Source: Sporichthyaceae bacterium (GTDB lineage: Bacteria; Actinomycetota; Actinomycetes; Sporichthyales; Sporichthyaceae). From it: 34,455 nucleotides of DNA. Of this stretch, positions 7,242-14,220 are shown piece by piece. Within the stretch, counting starts at the first letter, position 1. Each line of letters starts with the position of its first letter. The stretch covers positions 1 through 34,455 of the forward strand of contig DASXPS010000158.1 of assembly GCA_036493475.1 (NCBI GenBank), given 5' to 3'. The translations under genes and the position numbers were made by a program. The notes below the pieces were generated by a model. The model was not told where the DNA came from, did not search any database, and was given only the letters and a program-made list of their open reading frames with translations.

Positions 7242-8597
7242 TCACCCTCCGAAGATCACCAGGTGGATGACACCGACGAACAGCCCCAGGAAACCACCGT
7301 GCGCGTAGAGCAGCCAGGCGTCCTGCTCAACGGCCGAGTACAGCATCTCCATGAATTCACTCGGCGGCAGCTCCCGCAGCTTCTCCGTACAGAACGCATC
7401 GATCTTCTCCGCCTGCCGCTGGGTGAACGCGGCGTCCTCCAGCAGCCGCGGCGCGACGTCCATGGCCGCGCCGGTGGTGCCGAGCCGGATCGCCTCGAAC
7501 TCCCGGCCGCCCACCGCCGCGCGCACCAGCGTGCGGGTCGGGCCGACGATCTCATCGACCTCGGAGAGCATCACCGCCTGGATGAGCACCCGGGTCTTGT
7601 CCGAGCGCGGCCCGGAGACCAGCTCGGTGATGATGTTCGGCATCGTGATGACCTCGTAGGCCAACGACCAGCCGAAGCTCGCGGCCGCCTCGTGCTGCCG
7701 CCGAGCGAACTTGGCCTGCTTCCACAGGTAGCGGTAGCGCGGGGCAGGGTCGGCCGGTTCGAACACCATCTTGATCGCGACGATGTTCACGATGATGCCG
7801 ATCAACGAGGCGCCGGTGATCACGATCAACCAGTGCGGGACTGCTGACAGCCCGGGCACGGAACCGGTTGCCTGCAGGAACAACGCCAGCAGCAGGCCCA
7901 GCGGCAGCCCCAACCAGAAGCCGATCGCGGTCATGAACCGCAGCTCCTTGGCGCCCAGGTTGTAGATGATGTCGCGCAGAATCTTCGGGTCCTCACGCAG
8001 CCGGCCGACCACCATCAGCTTGATGTCGATGAGGTCGTCGATGTTCTCCTCGATGGTGTCCATCGCGTGGTTGGCGATCGTCGGCAGCCGGTTGAGCACC
8101 CGTTGGTAGACGACCTCACGCAGTTGCTGCGGTAGTTGGTCCCACAGCTCGGGATGCTCGCGCTCCATGATCTCGTCGACCATGCCGCGCACCTGTGGGC
8201 GGGCCACCACCGCGAGTTGGTCGGCGATCAACTTCGGGTCCAGCTCGGTGAGGAAGTCCCCGATGCTGCCCAGCCGGGACAACCCCTTGTCCACGCAGAT
8301 GCTGGCCATGCGTTCGGCGCGGGCCGGGATGAAGCCCTGGAAGCCGAGGATGCCGCCGGGGGCAAAGATCGGCAGCACCTGCAACCGGCGCGGCAGGAAC
8401 GGGAAGAGCGTCTTGACGCCCGGGCAGTGGAAGCCGCGGAAATGGATCGGCGCGAACAGCATGATCACGCCGGTCCAGTTGGTGACCAGCCCGGCGATTG
8501 CGCTGAAGATCGGGATGCTGACCAGGTCGATGACGAATGTCGACTGACCGGTCATCGATTCGAAGTCGACCAGCCCGCCGGCGGCGACGACGCTCAT
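7242..8597 (-). CDS. DUF445 family membrane protein
   Basis: The product has 451 residues from ATG 8597; GGAGG eight bases upstream decides this start over the in-frame ATG at 8612, which would overlap that site. DUF445 features are plain: an N-terminal membrane segment with IFSAIAGLVTNWTGVIMLF, then PFLPRRLQVLPIF and GFQGFIPARAERMA, matching the family pattern W-T-N-W-h and G-W/F-Q-G-h-h-P-x-x-A. Two central helices, FWLGLPLGLLLALFLQ and HWLIVITGASLIGIIVNIVA, and a C-terminal hydrophobic segment GGFLGLFVGVIHLVIFGG complete the topology, with a large soluble part between. The family is uncharacterised (YheB-like). It overlaps the Abi-alpha start region and lies 80 bases after the signal peptidase gene. 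Confidence 0.88.
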   Translation of the reverse strand: MSVVAAGGLVDFESMTGQSTFVIDLVSIPIFSAIAGLVTNWTGVIMLFAPIHFRGFHCPGVKTLFPFLPRRLQVLPIFAPGGILGFQGFIPARAERMASICVDKGLSRLGSIGDFLTELDPKLIADQLAVVARPQVRGMVDEIMEREHPELWDQLPQQLREVVYQRVLNRLPTIANHAMDTIEENIDDLIDIKLMVVGRLREDPKILRDIIYNLGAKELRFMTAIGFWLGLPLGLLLALFLQATGSVPGLSAVPHWLIVITGASLIGIIVNIVAIKMVFEPADPAPRYRYLWKQAKFARRQHEAAASFGWSLAYEVITMPNIITELVSGPRSDKTRVLIQAVMLSEVDEIVGPTRTLVRAAVGGREFEAIRLGTTGAAMDVAPRLLEDAAFTQRQAEKIDAFCTEKLRELPPSEFMEMLYSAVEQDAWLLYAHGGFLGLFVGVIHLVIFGG

Positions 8598-8677
8598 ACA
8601 GGTCGCCTCCATTCCGTGGACCCGGCATGTCCGGGGCCATCGTGAAGCGCGGCCGCCCGCGTTGTAAACGCCCGGGC

Positions 8678-9298
8678 TCAGTCCGCCGGCCACAACCGCA
8701 GGTGCCCGCCGACCCGACCGACGTCGCCGAGCGGCCAGACGCGCCACCCGACCACGCCCTGCACCAGGTCCGCCGGCGCCCAGCCCAGGCTGAGCGAATC
8801 GCGGGACGCCGCGGCGTTGTCGCCGAGCAGGAACAGCATTCCGGCGGGCACCACGACCGGCACCGCGGCGTCGGTGGCCTTCCCCTCGCCCGTGCAGCAG
8901 GCCGTGCCCTCAGCCCAGTCGCGCACCGCCCACGCGGGGTTTTCCACCTGCCGCCACGACCCGTCGCCGCCCGGCTGCACCTCGACGTGAACGTGCCCGG
9001 CACTGTCCCCGCGGATCTGCACCCGATCGCCGGGCAGGGCGATGATTCGCTTGACCACCCGCGGTCCACCTGCCTCGAAGCGTCCCACCACCAGCGCGAA
9101 ACGGTGCGGTAGACCACCCCCGGTGAAAGGGCGCAGCAGCACCCGGTCGCGGTCGTTGAGGGTCGGCTGCATGCTCTCGCCCTGCACCCGCACGGCCAGC
9201 ACCGCAACGGCCGCGGCCAGCAGGGCGAGCACGAGCAGTACGACCCCGCCCGCCACCAGCGCGACCCGGCGGGACCTCACCTGCGGCAATCGGCGCAC
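8678..9298 (-). CDS. Signal peptidase I (S26 family)
   Basis: The product has 206 residues from GTG 9298, chosen because it places a short basic N-terminus (RRLPQVRSRR) right before one membrane helix (VALVAGGVVLLVLALLAAAV). The frame is open further upstream without a convincing start. Catalytic Ser42 is in VQGESMQPTL and Lys83 in RVVKRIIALPGDRV, the Ser-Lys dyad of type I signal peptidases. Box E appears as LFLLGDNAAASRDSLSLG. An inserted CC-containing loop (AEGTACCTGEGKATD) between these boxes is unusual and might be cell-surface exposed. It cleaves signal peptides of exported proteins on the outer face of the membrane. It heads the DUF445/Abi-alpha operon and is divergent from the operon of small exported DUF6230 proteins. 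Confidence 0.93.
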   Translation of the reverse strand: MRRLPQVRSRRVALVAGGVVLLVLALLAAAVAVLAVRVQGESMQPTLNDRDRVLLRPFTGGGLPHRFALVVGRFEAGGPRVVKRIIALPGDRVQIRGDSAGHVHVEVQPGGDGSWRQVENPAWAVRDWAEGTACCTGEGKATDAAVPVVVPAGMLFLLGDNAAASRDSLSLGWAPADLVQGVVGWRVWPLGDVGRVGGHLRLWPAD

Positions 9299-9337
9299 CG
9301 CGTCCCATCCCGCTGCGGAAGTCTTTGACGGATCGTA

Positions 9338-9360
9338 GGGCCCAGCTGTTCGATGGGCCC
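9338..9360. promoter_or_regulatory. Inverted repeat in the divergent signal peptidase / DUF6230 promoter region
   Basis: GGGCCCA (9338-9344) and TGGGCCC (9354-9360) form a perfect 7-base inverted repeat with a 9-base spacer. It is in the 91-base gap between two divergent operons, 30 bases before the GTG of the first DUF6230 gene. TTTGACG at 9324-9330 is a possible -35 for the plus strand, and TACGAT (minus strand, 9337-9332) a possible -10 for the signal peptidase. Whether the repeat is an operator is inference. Confidence 0.4.
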
Positions 9361-9389
9361 ACCTTCGTCCCACCCGGAGGGAACCTGCT

Positions 9390-10049
9390 GTGAGCGCGTC
9401 GGCGTCGGACCTGCCCCGCGGCGGCACCCGATGGCGCCGCACCGCGGCCGTGTTCGGCCCATCGCTGGTCGCCGCCGTGGCGCTCATTGTCGCGACGCTG
9501 CGCGGCCCGATCCCGATCAACCTGACCATCTCCGGCCAGGACATCAAACTGTCCTCCAACGGCGGGCCGGTGGAGTTGCCCCGCGGGCTGACGCTCTACC
9601 CGTCCACGGTGCAGATGAAGAACGGCGGCGAGACGCGCGGGGTGATGATCGCCGGGCTGCCCGAGGCGGTGCTGACCAAGGGCCTGTGCATCTCGCTGGT
9701 GCTGAGCTTCCCCGCGCTGGGCAGCTACACGATCCGGCTGCACACCTCCGGGCGGACGACGGCCCATCAGATGACCTTGGACGCCGCGGGCATCAACGTG
9801 GGTCTGGCCACGCTGGCCGCGGGCGCCGACGGCAAGGACCCGATCGCACTGGGCCATTCCGCCCTGGACTCCTTGGGGGAAACGTCCGACGCGCACGGTC
9901 GTTTCGGCATCTCGGCGCCCGGCGCGGGGTCGCTGCAGGCATTGCAGGCAAACGCGCAGGGCGCGATCATTGCCGGCACCGTGGACCTGAACGGGCTCAA
10001 GGTGAAGGTCAACAAGGGCAGCGGCGTTGCCAACGGGGAGTGCTACTGA
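9390..10049 (+). CDS. DUF6230 family exported protein, copy 1
   Basis: The product has 219 residues from GTG 9390, with GGAGGGAA in front. The N-terminus is basic (GTRWRRTAAVFGPS) and runs into a single hydrophobic helix (LVAAVALIVATL); a clear signal-peptidase site is not visible, so it may stay anchored. The remaining 180 residues are beta-rich with hydroxyl residues, typical of DUF6230 (GTRWRR start, GLC motif). Cys near residue 101 in TKGLCISLV and a Cys at the C-terminus (GVANGECY) may form a disulfide; the same pair is kept in the two paralogues downstream. Function unknown. Its TGA shares a base with the ATG of the next gene. Confidence 0.78.
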   Translation: MSASASDLPRGGTRWRRTAAVFGPSLVAAVALIVATLRGPIPINLTISGQDIKLSSNGGPVELPRGLTLYPSTVQMKNGGETRGVMIAGLPEAVLTKGLCISLVLSFPALGSYTIRLHTSGRTTAHQMTLDAAGINVGLATLAAGADGKDPIALGHSALDSLGETSDAHGRFGISAPGAGSLQALQANAQGAIIAGTVDLNGLKVKVNKGSGVANGECY

Positions 10050-10483
10050 TGCACCTGACCCAGCTGCGCAACTCACCGCCCGTGCTGCGGTTCCGCCGCT
10101 TCCGACGCAGCCGACCGTTCTGGGGTGGGTTGCTGGTGGTGATCGCCGGTCTGGAGTTGGGCGCGCTGCCGATCGGCCCCACCGATGCGCTGATCAAGGC
10201 CGGCAAGAGCGCGGGGGCCGGGTTGGCCTGCGCCGGATTGTTGTTGTTGATGGGCGTGGTGATCCTGATCGTGCCCTCGCAACGGATCGTGGCCGGGCTG
10301 ATCGCGGTGGGCGCCTCGCTGGCCTCGTTCGTGCTGTCCAACCTCGGCGGGTTCGTCATCGGCATGCTGTTGGGCGTGCTCGGCGGATCGTTGGCGGTGG
10401 GGTGGGTGCCGGACCTCACGGCGTTTCCGAGGAGCCGCGGGACCTGGTTCCGCCGCGCCCACGGGGGGTGGGCCGATGGGTGA
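10049..10483 (+). CDS. DUF6114 family membrane protein, copy 1
   Basis: The product has 144 residues. After a basic lead comes the family signature RRSRPFWGGLLVV, then about four membrane helices (LVVIAGLELGALP, GAGLACAGLLLLMGVVILIV, IVAGLIAVGASLASFVLSNL, GGFVIGMLLGVLGGSLAVGW). PSQR in the second loop and SNLGG between helices 3 and 4 recur in copy 2. DUF6114 is an uncharacterised integral membrane family that travels beside DUF6230 in actinomycetes. It starts on the stop codon of DUF6230 copy 1 (TGATG), and its end overlaps the next gene by 8 bases, so translation of all three is coupled. A likely role is to hold or export the DUF6230 partner, which is inference. Confidence 0.8.
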   Translation: MHLTQLRNSPPVLRFRRFRRSRPFWGGLLVVIAGLELGALPIGPTDALIKAGKSAGAGLACAGLLLLMGVVILIVPSQRIVAGLIAVGASLASFVLSNLGGFVIGMLLGVLGGSLAVGWVPDLTAFPRSRGTWFRRAHGGWADG

Positions 10484-11153
10484 GCACCGGCGCAGTGCCC
10501 GGCTGGTTGCGACGCTGCACGCGAAGCACCGGGCGATGCTCACCGCGGCCGAGCAGGGCCCTGAATACGGGACCCGATGGGCCCGCGGTGCGGCCGTATT
10601 CGCCCCGGCCGCCGTCGCCTCGGCCGCGGTTGGCGTCGCGATGGCGCAGGGCGCGCTGGCCGCCGGGTTCAACGTGACCAACCAGAAGTTCGGCCTGCAC
10701 ATTGACGAGCTCGACGGCAGCGGTCTGGGCGCGGTGCTGGTCGTCGCGCAGACCCAGAGCGGCAGCAAGCCCGTCGTGCTGCACGCCGCGCTGTCCTCGG
10801 CGAAGCTGTCCGGGCTGTGCATCCTGGTGCACCAGTCGCTGCTCGGGGTTAACTACACGATCAGCATCGGCTCCGTCGGGACGCAGCAGTCCTCGGGCAC
10901 CAACCTGCTGTTCGACATCACCGACCTGAGCTCAACCTCGTCGACGCTGACCGCCGTGCTCGGGGTCTCCGCGGACACTGTGAGGTCGGGCGATCAGTCA
11001 TTGGGCGGCGTGCCGGGCGCGTTCGGGCTGACCAACGGCGAGGTGACCTTGCACAACGTGTACGCGTCGGCGTATCAGACCCAGGTCGTGGGCGGCCTGA
11101 CGCTGCCGAACCTCGGCATCCACGTGCACCCGGGCGATGTCTCGGGGTGCTGA
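10476..11153 (+). CDS. DUF6230 family exported protein, copy 2
   Basis: The product has 225 residues. It has a longer cytosolic lead (about 32 residues with many Arg/His) than copy 1, then the family's YGTRWARGAAVFAPAAV segment and a hydrophobic helix ending AQGALAAGF, where AxA could be cleaved by signal peptidase. The beta-rich body has LSGLCILVHQSLLGVNY near residue 110 and a single Cys as the last residue (GDVSGC). These correspond to the Cys pair of copies 1 and 3. There are many Ser/Thr residues, as in surface proteins. The ATG overlaps the DUF6114 copy 1 stop by 8 bases; the next gene begins one base after its stop. Confidence 0.8.
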   Translation: MGEHRRSARLVATLHAKHRAMLTAAEQGPEYGTRWARGAAVFAPAAVASAAVGVAMAQGALAAGFNVTNQKFGLHIDELDGSGLGAVLVVAQTQSGSKPVVLHAALSSAKLSGLCILVHQSLLGVNYTISIGSVGTQQSSGTNLLFDITDLSSTSSTLTAVLGVSADTVRSGDQSLGGVPGAFGLTNGEVTLHNVYASAYQTQVVGGLTLPNLGIHVHPGDVSGC

Positions 11154-11154
11154 G

Positions 11155-11553
11155 ATGAGGAGCAGCGCTGAGGCGGTGACGCGCGACCGGCTCGACGCCG
11201 CGCGGCGGACGCTCCGCGCGTTCCGGCGCACCCGGCCTTTTTGGGGTGGGCTGTGGTTGCTGGTGGGGGGTTGGTTGGTGCTGCGGCTGTCCATGGTGCC
11301 CGCGCACATCGCAGTTGGGGCCGGGCTGAGCGGGATCGGCGGCTGGCTCACCGGCGGCGGCATGATCCTGTGCGGATTGGCCGCCTGGGGCGCGCCCAGC
11401 CAGCGGTACGTGGTCGGCGCCGTCGGGGTGCTGCTCGCGGTGACCTCGCTGATCGTGTCCAACCTCGGCGGCCTGTTCCTCGGCATGCTCGCCGGCATCA
11501 TCGGCGGCGCCATGACGCTGGCGTGGGGACCGAAGAAGCCGGCCCGCCCGTGA
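11155..11553 (+). CDS. DUF6114 family membrane protein, copy 2
   Basis: The product has 132 residues from ATG 11155, one base after the previous stop. It is clearly paralogous to copy 1: RRTRPFWGGLWLLVGG, then a membrane helix, a glycine-rich second helix (LSGIGGWLTGGGMILCGLAA), PSQRYVVGAVGVLLAV, and SNLGGLFLGMLAGIIGGAMTLAW. The conserved WGGL, PSQR and SNLGG positions support a shared structure with four helices. The gene ends at TGA 11551-11553, overlapping a possible GTG start of the next gene; a strong hairpin follows 24 bases after the stop. Function unknown. Confidence 0.82.
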   Translation: MRSSAEAVTRDRLDAARRTLRAFRRTRPFWGGLWLLVGGWLVLRLSMVPAHIAVGAGLSGIGGWLTGGGMILCGLAAWGAPSQRYVVGAVGVLLAVTSLIVSNLGGLFLGMLAGIIGGAMTLAWGPKKPARP

Positions 11554-12218
11554 CCCCGCCCGCCGCCACCCTCCACCCCCCTTGCGTCCGAAGAAGTGTG
11601 GGTGCGCGGACACTCTTCTTCGGACGCAAGGGGATGGGGGTCGCGTTGGCGGGGCTGCTCGCCGTGGGCAGCGCGCTCGGCCCGTCCCGCCTGGCGGGCG
11701 CGGTGACCCGGCCGGCGGCCGCGCCCGCGCCCGGCTTTCTCGCCGCGCCCACGCCGGTGCACGTGACCGCGCCGACGCTGCGCATCACGGCGCTGTCCGC
11801 GATCCAGTCGCGGCAGCCGGTGGCCCTGGCCGGCGGCGGGAAGTCGCCGAGCAACACGCTGCTGTTGGAGTTCGCCCGCATCGACCTGGACAAGTTGAGC
11901 ATCAGTCAGCGCAGCAGCGGCGCGGCGTTGGCGATCAGCAACGCCGGATCGGGGGCCGGTGCCGCGGTGCTCGGCGGGCAGGACGTGTTGCTGTGGGGCG
12001 TGGTGCACCGCCTCGACGTGTGCTTGCCCCCGGCGCCGTGCACCGACCTGCACTCGATCCTTGGCCTGCTCGGGCAGTTGGTGAAGTCCGGCGCGCTGCC
12101 GCACGTCATCAACGCGAAGGACCTGGACGTCGACATCTACGCCCTGCGGGCCGTCGGCACCAGCGGCGGGATGTCGTTGCTGCTGCCCAGTGTCAGCGTC
12201 ACCGTGGAGCCAGGATGA
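11550..12218 (+). CDS. Unrecognised secreted protein within the DUF6230/DUF6114 operon
   Basis: The frame is open from GTG 11550 (GTGA overlap with the previous stop), giving 222 residues, but ATG 11634 (194 residues) or a TTG at 11646 preceded by GGGGG are as likely. The first 28 codons consist largely of the 19-base inverted repeat at 11578-11633 and look non-coding. From 11634 on a good signal peptide is seen (GVALAGLLAVGSALGPSRLA) with candidate cleavage after an Ala-Gly or Ala-Ala site. The mature part is beta-rich, with two Cys in a loop (LDVCLPPAPCTDLHSILG). I do not recognise the family. It ends by overlapping the ATG of DUF6230 copy 3 (ATGA at 12215-12218), so it belongs to the same operon. 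Confidence 0.65.
   Translation: MTPPAATLHPPCVRRSVGARTLFFGRKGMGVALAGLLAVGSALGPSRLAGAVTRPAAAPAPGFLAAPTPVHVTAPTLRITALSAIQSRQPVALAGGGKSPSNTLLLEFARIDLDKLSISQRSSGAALAISNAGSGAGAAVLGGQDVLLWGVVHRLDVCLPPAPCTDLHSILGLLGQLVKSGALPHVINAKDLDVDIYALRAVGTSGGMSLLLPSVSVTVEPG
11578..11633. repeat. 19-base perfect inverted repeat (strong hairpin) at a gene start
   Basis: The left arm at 11578-11596 begins CCCCTTGCGTCC and ends GAAGAAG; the right arm at 11615-11633 begins CTTCTTCGGACG and ends CAAGGGG. The arms are exact complements over 19 bases around an 18-base loop, and within the loop GTG and CAC can add pairs. It follows the DUF6114 copy 2 stop and ends directly at ATG 11634. No T-run follows, but actinobacterial terminators often lack one. 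It may be an intra-operon terminator/attenuator, an RNA-processing site, or a small inserted palindromic element. Confidence 0.85.
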
Positions 12219-12853
12219 TGCCCGCGGGCAACGAACCTGACTTAGAGTCAGGGACTCGCTGGGGCGTGTTCGGGGCGGTGCTGGCGCCGGTCCTGGTGGC
12301 GGTCGGGGTGCTGGGCGTGCTGCTGGCGAACGGTGCACTGGCGCTGTCCTTCGTCGCGCAGTCCGGCTCGATGGACCTGGCCACCTCCGGACTGACCGGC
12401 ACTGGTTTCGGCGTGGTGGTGGCCGACGTTCCCACCACCGGCGGACATACCCCGACAGCCCGCATCGGCGTCGGCGCGGGGCGCATCGACGGGCTCTGCC
12501 TGGCCGAGCACACGGACGTTCTCGGACAGCCGCTGACGCTGCTGCTCACCGGTGGCGACGCCGACCCGGCCAGCTACGAGATCGCGGTGGATGGCCTGCT
12601 GCTGGACCTGTCCTCGGTGTCCGGCGTGTTGAACGCGGGCGGGCAGGTCCAGTTGAACAAGAGCGCAGCGGACGTGGTGGTGAACGCGCCCGGGCTGGCT
12701 CTCGACGGGGCGGCGAACCGGTTCGGCCTGCAGGCATCGACCGTGCAACTGAGGAACGTGCGGGCCACCGTGCGGGACATCGTGATCCCGCACCTGCTCG
12801 ACGTCCCCGGCTTCCACATCCAGGTTCTCGCCGGCAGCCACGGCTGCCCCTAG
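12215..12853 (+). CDS. DUF6230 family exported protein, copy 3
   Basis: The product has 212 residues from ATG 12215; an immediately following ATG (12218) is equally compatible with GGAG at 12206-12209. It has a short acidic lead, then SGTRWGVFGAVLAPVLVAV and one hydrophobic helix (LGVLLANGALALSFVA) with an AxA-like exit. The beta-rich body keeps the family features: GTGFGVVVADVP, IDGLCLAEHTDVLG with the conserved Cys, and a Cys near the C-terminus (GSHGCP). It is the last gene of the six-gene run. Its TAG (12851-12853) interlocks with the stop codon of the convergent membrane-protein gene. Function unknown. Confidence 0.78.
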   Translation: MMPAGNEPDLESGTRWGVFGAVLAPVLVAVGVLGVLLANGALALSFVAQSGSMDLATSGLTGTGFGVVVADVPTTGGHTPTARIGVGAGRIDGLCLAEHTDVLGQPLTLLLTGGDADPASYEIAVDGLLLDLSSVSGVLNAGGQVQLNKSAADVVVNAPGLALDGAANRFGLQASTVQLRNVRATVRDIVIPHLLDVPGFHIQVLAGSHGCP

Positions 12854-13686
12854 GTTGCATTGCGACTTGCGAACTCCACCACCTGCTGCTGCACACCGTG
12901 CCGAACGGCGCCTGCCGCGGGGAGTGACCCACTCGGCGGCGGGATCATCGCGGTCAGCATGCGCACCCACGCTGCCGCCGTGGCGATGGACACCAGGGTC
13001 GCCGCGCGGATCCACCACACGGTGGCCTCCTGTGCGTGGATGGCCACGATGGTCGCCCAGCCGGCGCCGAAATTCGTGCCCAGCATGGTGATCGGGAAGA
13101 TCACGAAGGTGCCCAGGCTCTGCCAGGACTCCGTCATCCGGTAGCGCAGGTGGGCGCAGGCGATGGCGAAGGTCATCACCTGCGCGGCCTCCAGCACCCC
13201 GACGACGAGCGGGTAATGCCAGACGCGGAACACGTGCGGGCCCCAGTAGGTGTAGGTGCCCATGTTGATGCCGGCGATCTCGAACACGCAGGACTCGAGC
13301 AGCTCGACCCCGGCCCACGCCCACAGCCGGGTGGGCGACATCTTTCCCTCGCCGATCTCCTTGACGATGAGCAAAGTCGGCAGGCCGTAGAGGATCGCGT
13401 AGCCGCTGTAGGCCCAGACCGGCTGCGGGATGTCGAAGACCGTGTAGGTCTTCTGCATGCCGTGCCCGGAGTAGAAGTAGAGACTGAACATCACGTCGTA
13501 GAGCGGCTCGGCCAGCGCGGCCACGCCGGAGGCGAGCACCAGACACAGGAAGATCGGGTGCTTGGCCCGCCGACTCAACCACCCGGCGAGTACCAGGACC
13601 GCGGCGGCGATCACCCAGCTGGCGATCGTGAGCACGTTCTGACCGGTGTGATTGAGGTGGTGGGAGACGATATCCGGCGGCGTCAT
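12850..13686 (-). CDS. Polytopic membrane protein of unknown function, weakly AveC-like
   Basis: The product has 278 residues with about seven membrane helices: WVIAAAVLVLAGWLS, IFLCLVLASGVAALAEPLYD, a segment around VWAYSGYAILYGLPTLLIV, WAWAGVELLESCVFEIAG, YPLVVGVLEAAQVMTFAIA, GTFVIFPITMLGTNFGAGW and ATVWWIRAATLVSIATAAAW. Polar residues in helices (E in ALAEPLYD, E-L-L-E-S, N-M-G-T-Y-T-Y-W-G-P) could line a catalytic or binding pocket. EPLYD followed by an aromatic-rich W..-GY segment and TYWGP recalls the AveC-like/spirocyclase-associated membrane family, but the match is weak. ATG 13686 follows no strong ribosome site. It converges on DUF6230 copy 3 with interlocking stops and is divergent from the MmcQ/YjbR gene. 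Confidence 0.7.
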   Translation of the reverse strand: MTPPDIVSHHLNHTGQNVLTIASWVIAAAVLVLAGWLSRRAKHPIFLCLVLASGVAALAEPLYDVMFSLYFYSGHGMQKTYTVFDIPQPVWAYSGYAILYGLPTLLIVKEIGEGKMSPTRLWAWAGVELLESCVFEIAGINMGTYTYWGPHVFRVWHYPLVVGVLEAAQVMTFAIACAHLRYRMTESWQSLGTFVIFPITMLGTNFGAGWATIVAIHAQEATVWWIRAATLVSIATAAAWVRMLTAMIPPPSGSLPAAGAVRHGVQQQVVEFASRNAT

Positions 13687-13754
13687 GGGATAACTCTAGA
13701 TGTTAGTCGTCAATCACGTCTACGTCCGATCTGGATGACATGAGGAGCGAGCAG

Positions 13755-14114
13755 ATGCTGACGCTGGACGAGATTGGCCAACTGACGTTGGGTTTTCCGG
13801 ATGTCACCGAGGTCGAGCGCCGGGGCAACCGCGCCTGGAACCTCCGCAATAAGTGCTTCGCATGGGAACGGCCGTTCACAAAGGCCGACATCAAAAGGTT
13901 CGCTGGGGCGGCTGTTCCGGAGGGCGAGATCCTCGCCGTGCGGGTCGCGGATCTACACGAGAAGGAGGCTGTGCTGGCCAAGCCGCCGAAGGGGTTCTTC
14001 ACCATTCCCCACTTCGACGGCTGGCCCGCCGTCCTCATCCAGCTGCGGGTAGCCACCCGCAAACCGGTGCACGATGCGCTATTGGACGCCTACCGCTGGG
14101 CCGACGGCCGGTGA
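13755..14114 (+). CDS. MmcQ/YjbR family protein
   Basis: The product has 119 residues from ATG 13755, preceded by AGGAGCGAG with a good spacing; an in-frame ATG at 13740 would add five residues without a ribosome site. The fold shows the CyaY-like double-wing pattern: an N-terminal helix ending in FPDVTE, strand RRGNRAWNLRNKCFAWERPF, then AVRVADLHEKEAVLAKPPKG with the typical K-E/A-x-L segment, F-F-T-I-P-H-F-D-G-W-P and a final helix. Family members are small cytoplasmic proteins often labelled DNA-binding by similarity; actual function is unknown. It stands alone between a divergent membrane-protein gene and two tandem hairpins. Confidence 0.85.
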   Translation: MLTLDEIGQLTLGFPDVTEVERRGNRAWNLRNKCFAWERPFTKADIKRFAGAAVPEGEILAVRVADLHEKEAVLAKPPKGFFTIPHFDGWPAVLIQLRVATRKPVHDALLDAYRWADGR

Positions 14115-14157
14115 GGGCTCCCACTGGGCCAAGCCGGGCACATTCGCGGCGCACTGC

Positions 14158-14192
14158 GTCGCCGCCGGTGGCGACAGGCCAGAATGGGGCCT
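14158..14192. terminator. Two small tandem hairpins after the MmcQ/YjbR gene
   Basis: GTCGCC (14158-14163) and GGCGAC (14170-14175) pair around a 6-base loop, directly followed by AGGCC (14176-14180) and GGCCT (14188-14192). They lie in the 106-base gap before the membrane-anchored protein gene. They could end the MmcQ/YjbR transcript; neither is followed by a T-run, so the assignment is tentative. Confidence 0.35.
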
Positions 14193-14220
14193 GCCCGTCC
14201 GCCGGGGAGGAAGCAGGTTC

